A DNA stretch of 64,000 bases from Chroococcopsis sp964623815 (lineage in GTDB: Bacteria > Cyanobacteriota > Cyanobacteriia > Cyanobacteriales > Microcystaceae): positions 20,537 through 84,536 of the forward strand of contig CAZUVR010000013.1 of NCBI GenBank assembly GCA_964623815.1, given 5' to 3'. Position numbers and translations under genes: made by a program. Every line of letters begins with the position of its first letter. The stretch's first letter is position 1. A model generated the notes under the pieces. The model was not told where the DNA came from and searched no databases. It saw only the letters and a list, made by a program, of their open reading frames with translations. Shown in pieces: positions 61,103 to 64,000 of this stretch.

Positions 61103-63905
61103 ATGCAGTACCCTGATTATAAGAATAGTAATTTACAAGATTTACTTTTCGTTGCCTTAACTCAAGCTCAACATATTTTGAAAAATCTCTCTAGTTCCTC
61201 AGATTATTTAACTATTCTGAAAAAATCTTTGGGAATAAATGTCAATACTTCTTTAGCGATAAATTTAGCTTCATCTTGGCAGGAAGGAAATTTTCAAGTC
61301 ATACCGAACATCGAAATCGTTGCCGCCCATGTATTAAAAGGTAGTAATGGGGCTTTCGCAAAAACTAAGGACACCATATATATATCGGCTAATTTTTTAG
61401 AGAGAAATTCAGAAAATTTAGACGCTATCGTCGGAGTGATTTTAGAAGAAATCGGTCATAAGCTGGATACGGTATTAAATACGGAGGATACCAGAGGAGA
61501 TGAGGGGGCAATTTTCGCAGCTAGAGTGATGGGAATATCCCTATCGGGCGAAGAATTACAGGGGCTGAAGGCCGAAGACGATTTCAGTCTCATTAATATT
61601 AATGGGCGACTGGTCGAGGTAGAAAATCAGAATATTAAAAGCACGAATGGGAATGATACCATCAACGGTACGACGGGGAATGATACGATCGATGGTTTGG
61701 TGGGTAATGATGTAATCAATGCAGGTGCGGGCAACGATACAATCATCGGCGGCAGGGGCAATGACACCCTATCTGGCGGAGCCGGTAACGACGTGTTTAA
61801 CTTCACTTACCGGGCTGATAGCGACGTAATCATAGATTTCGTCAGGGGGCAAGATAAGATCGACGTCAGGAGTATCAACCTCAGTGATTGGGCGACGCTA
61901 CAACTCCTCATCAGTAACGACGGTCAGGACAACGCCCTCATCACCACTTATTTCGCTTTCGACCTCTCACGGTTCAAACTTAACGGCATCAAGCCGGTCG
62001 ATTTAACGGCGAGCGACTTCATCTTCAATAGCGATAACGTCAATCAAACCATCGATGGTTCTACCGGGGCTGACCAGCTATTCGGGGGTTTGGGCAACGA
62101 CACGGTCAGAGGTCTTGCAGGTTCTGATACCCTCTTCGGTGAAAGCGGCGACGATCGCATCGAACCCGGTACCGGTAATGATGTGGTGTATGGCGGAGCG
62201 GGTAACGATGTGTTTAACTTCGCTTATCGGGCTGATAGCGATGAAATTAAGGATTTCGTCAGGGGACAGGATAAGATCGATGTTAGGAGTCTCAACCTCA
62301 GTGATTGGGCGACGCTACAACTTCTCATCAGTAACGATGGTCAGGATAACGCCCTGATCACCACTTATTTCGCTACCGACCTCTCACGGTTCAAACTTAA
62401 CGGCATCAAGCCGGTCGATTTAACGGCGAGCNNNNNNNNNNNNNNNNNNNNNNNNNNNNNNNNNNNNNNNNNNNNNNNNNNNNNNNNNNNNNNNNNNNNN
62501 NNNNNNNNNNNNNNNNNNNNNNNNNNNNNNNACGGTCAGAGGTCTTGCAGGTTCTGATACCCTCTTCGGTGAAAGCGGCGACGATCAATTAGTAGGAGGT
62601 ACGAGTGATGACTCACTCTATGGCGGCAGGGGCAATGACACCGCCCTATACACCGGCACTCGTGCCGAATATTCCGTCACCAGCGCTGGGGGAGTTTTTA
62701 CGATTAACGACTCCGTAAGAAATCGCGACGGGGTGGATAAGTTATATGGCATCCAGCAATTAAGATTTTCCGATCAAACCCTAACTATCGCCCCCGTCGA
62801 GGTAGATCCACCATCTCTGGCGATTAACGATGTCAGGATAACCGAAGGCAATAGCGGCACTACTAACGCCGTCTTTACCGTCACCCGTACTGGTGCGGCC
62901 AATCAACCTTTTAGCGTTAGATACGCCACCGCTAATAACACGGCACTCGCTGGGAACGATTACACGGCGGTTTCCGGGACTCTATCTTTCACCGCGAGCG
63001 AAACAAGTAAAACTATCTCCGTCCCCATCGTGGGAGATAGCGCCGTAGAGTTGGACGAAACTTTCTTTATCAATCTCAGTAGTCCCACGAACGCCGTCAT
63101 CGGAGACGGGCAGGGTCTGGGGACTATCATTAATGACGACACTCTCGCCACGTCCACCGTTACCCTCTCCGCTAATCCCAATCTAGTCACCGAAGATGGA
63201 TTTTCGTTCCTCGCCTATACCTTCGCTAGAACCGGTAGCCTGAGTAACTCTCTGAGCGTTAACTTTAACGTGGGCGGTACGGCTACCTTGAACGGTGATT
63301 ATAATGCGATCGGTGCCACCACTTACACGGCGGCCACCGGGAGTATCACTTTCGCCGCCGGACAAAATACTGCTTTCCTACTCCTTGATCCTCGGCCTGA
63401 CACTTCCGTTGAACCCAACGAGACAATTATTCTCACTTTGACTGCGGGCACTGGTTATACCCTCGGCACCACGGCGGCGGTGACGGGGACTATCGGCAAC
63501 GACGACGGAGGCACAGGGAATGATATTCTTACTGGCGGCACGACGGATGATAGTCTTAACGGTGGACTCGGTAACGATACTCTCACCGGCGGCTCGGGTA
63601 ACGATAATTTCGTCTTTAACTCGATTAATGAGGGAGTCGATACCATTACTGATTTCTCTGTCGTCGATGATACTATCTCTCTATCAAGATCGGGTTTCGG
63701 TAATACTATTACTGTAGGTACTTTAGGGGCTACCGGATTCGTTATCGGTACTGTAGCTACTAACGCCGGTCATCGGGTTATTTACAACAATACTAACGGT
63801 CAAGTCCTCTTTGACAGGGATGGTAACGGGCCGATCAGTTCCACGTTACTCGCTAATTTGAGCGCCGGATTATCCATGACCAATCAGGATTTTGTTGTGA
63901 TATGA
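61103..63905 (+). CDS. Large RTX/Calx-beta repeat protein with zincin-like N-terminal domain, crossed by an assembly gap
   Basis: The ATG at 61103 follows a gaaggag. Residues 1 to about 180 form a domain with VILEEIGHKLDTVLN, like the degenerate zincin region of many cyanobacterial hemolysin-type proteins. Then come RTX nonapeptides (GGAGNDVFNF, GGRGNDTLSGG), two long repeats with YRADSD, FVRGQDKIDVRS and DLTAS, and after the gap more RTX, two Calx-beta domains (TEGNSGTTNAVFTVTRTG and the SLSVNFNVGG stretch) and a closing RTX block (GGTGNDILTGG, GGLGNDTLTGG). The raw frame changes across the 100 Ns only because the gap length is arbitrary. With an 87-bp fill it is one frame of about 930 residues. 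There is no signal peptide, so type I secretion is likely. Confidence 0.8.
62377..62586. other. 100-N gap in a collapsed repeat, with 55-bp repeat flanks
   Basis: Bases 62432-62531 are N. The 55 bases before it (62377-62431) are identical to the 55 bases ending at 62014. The 55 bases after it (62532-62586) are identical to 62102-62156. Between those earlier sites lie 87 bases (62015-62101), so the simplest fill is a second copy of those 87. Confidence 0.85.
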
Positions 63906-64000
63906 TACGAAATCCGCTTATCATACTAAATCCTGTTCTCAAAGGGGTTGTGTTGTTGATCTGTTGGTACATCTCAAATTAAAACTCCAAACTCATATCG

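Noticed and set aside
62532..62560. Apparent frameshift and early stop in the RTX/Calx-beta gene after the gap
   Set aside because: The frame change follows from the arbitrary 100-N gap length. An 87-bp repeat fill restores the frame.

Overview
The window is chromosomal DNA from a cyanobacterium. It carries photosystem I genes (psaF, psaJ, psaE), a flavodiiron protein closest to Flv3, a CupB/ChpX-type CO2 hydration protein, the KaiB-fold clock kinase SasA, an SLH/OprB porin, and several families found mainly in cyanobacteria (DICT kinase, DUF3285, DUF4278). HIP1 octamers (GCGATCGC) are scattered throughout. The ybeY-dgkA-trpG order and the tsaD/psaF-psaJ neighbourhood resemble those I recall from Synechocystis-type genomes. 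I cannot name the genus.

Layout. 1-5.3 kb: the end of an LpxB-like gene, a DICT-GAF histidine kinase, a small exported protein split by a false assembly gap, and a minus-strand operon (LCP protein, pentapeptide protein, small protein). 5.5-10.5 kb: an Ap4A phosphorylase-like gene coupled to a fused OMP decarboxylase/orotate phosphoribosyltransferase, tatA, an exported nuclease and a PerR-like Fur protein. 10.5-14.1 kb: a propeller/metallo-beta-lactamase-like pair, then DUF3285-ybeY-dgkA-trpG. 14.3-21.3 kb: a large clan GH-A-like protein, a redoxin/2OG-Fe oxygenase fusion, TauE and pgeF, then birA-recR. 21.4-28.2 kb: two tiny DUF4278 genes, an HTH-AAA ATPase behind phased direct repeats, flv3, DUF1361 and envelope proteins. 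28.2-33.2 kb: murG, an accessory stretch with small orphan genes, inverted repeats and a broken HTH gene, then truB and tsaD. 33.4-46.3 kb: psaFJ, a DMT transporter, a SIMPL protein, a HyuA-HyuB fusion, an RTX protein with a PpiC foldase, cupB, a long psaE and phoU. 46.5-54.2 kb: a porin, a GH57 branching enzyme with a group II intron in its 5' leader, and sasA. 54.3-64 kb: pdhC, a PRC-barrel protein, a nitrilase-family amidase, mtnX-mtnB-anmK, and a large RTX/Calx-beta protein crossed by a second gap.

Both 100-N gaps carry a 55-base signature of de Bruijn assembly. The first is probably not a gap at all. The second is a collapsed repeat for which an 87-base in-frame fill can be predicted.

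Most of the window is ordinary housekeeping and photosynthetic DNA. I did not find a complete new multi-gene system. The best leads are the HTH-AAA protein with its 11-bp phased repeat array, a heptamer repeat tract that could switch the HyuA-HyuB fusion, a PsaE with a tail of about 60 residues, an apparent ATT start for recR, and an intron that must splice from a glycogen-branching-enzyme leader.
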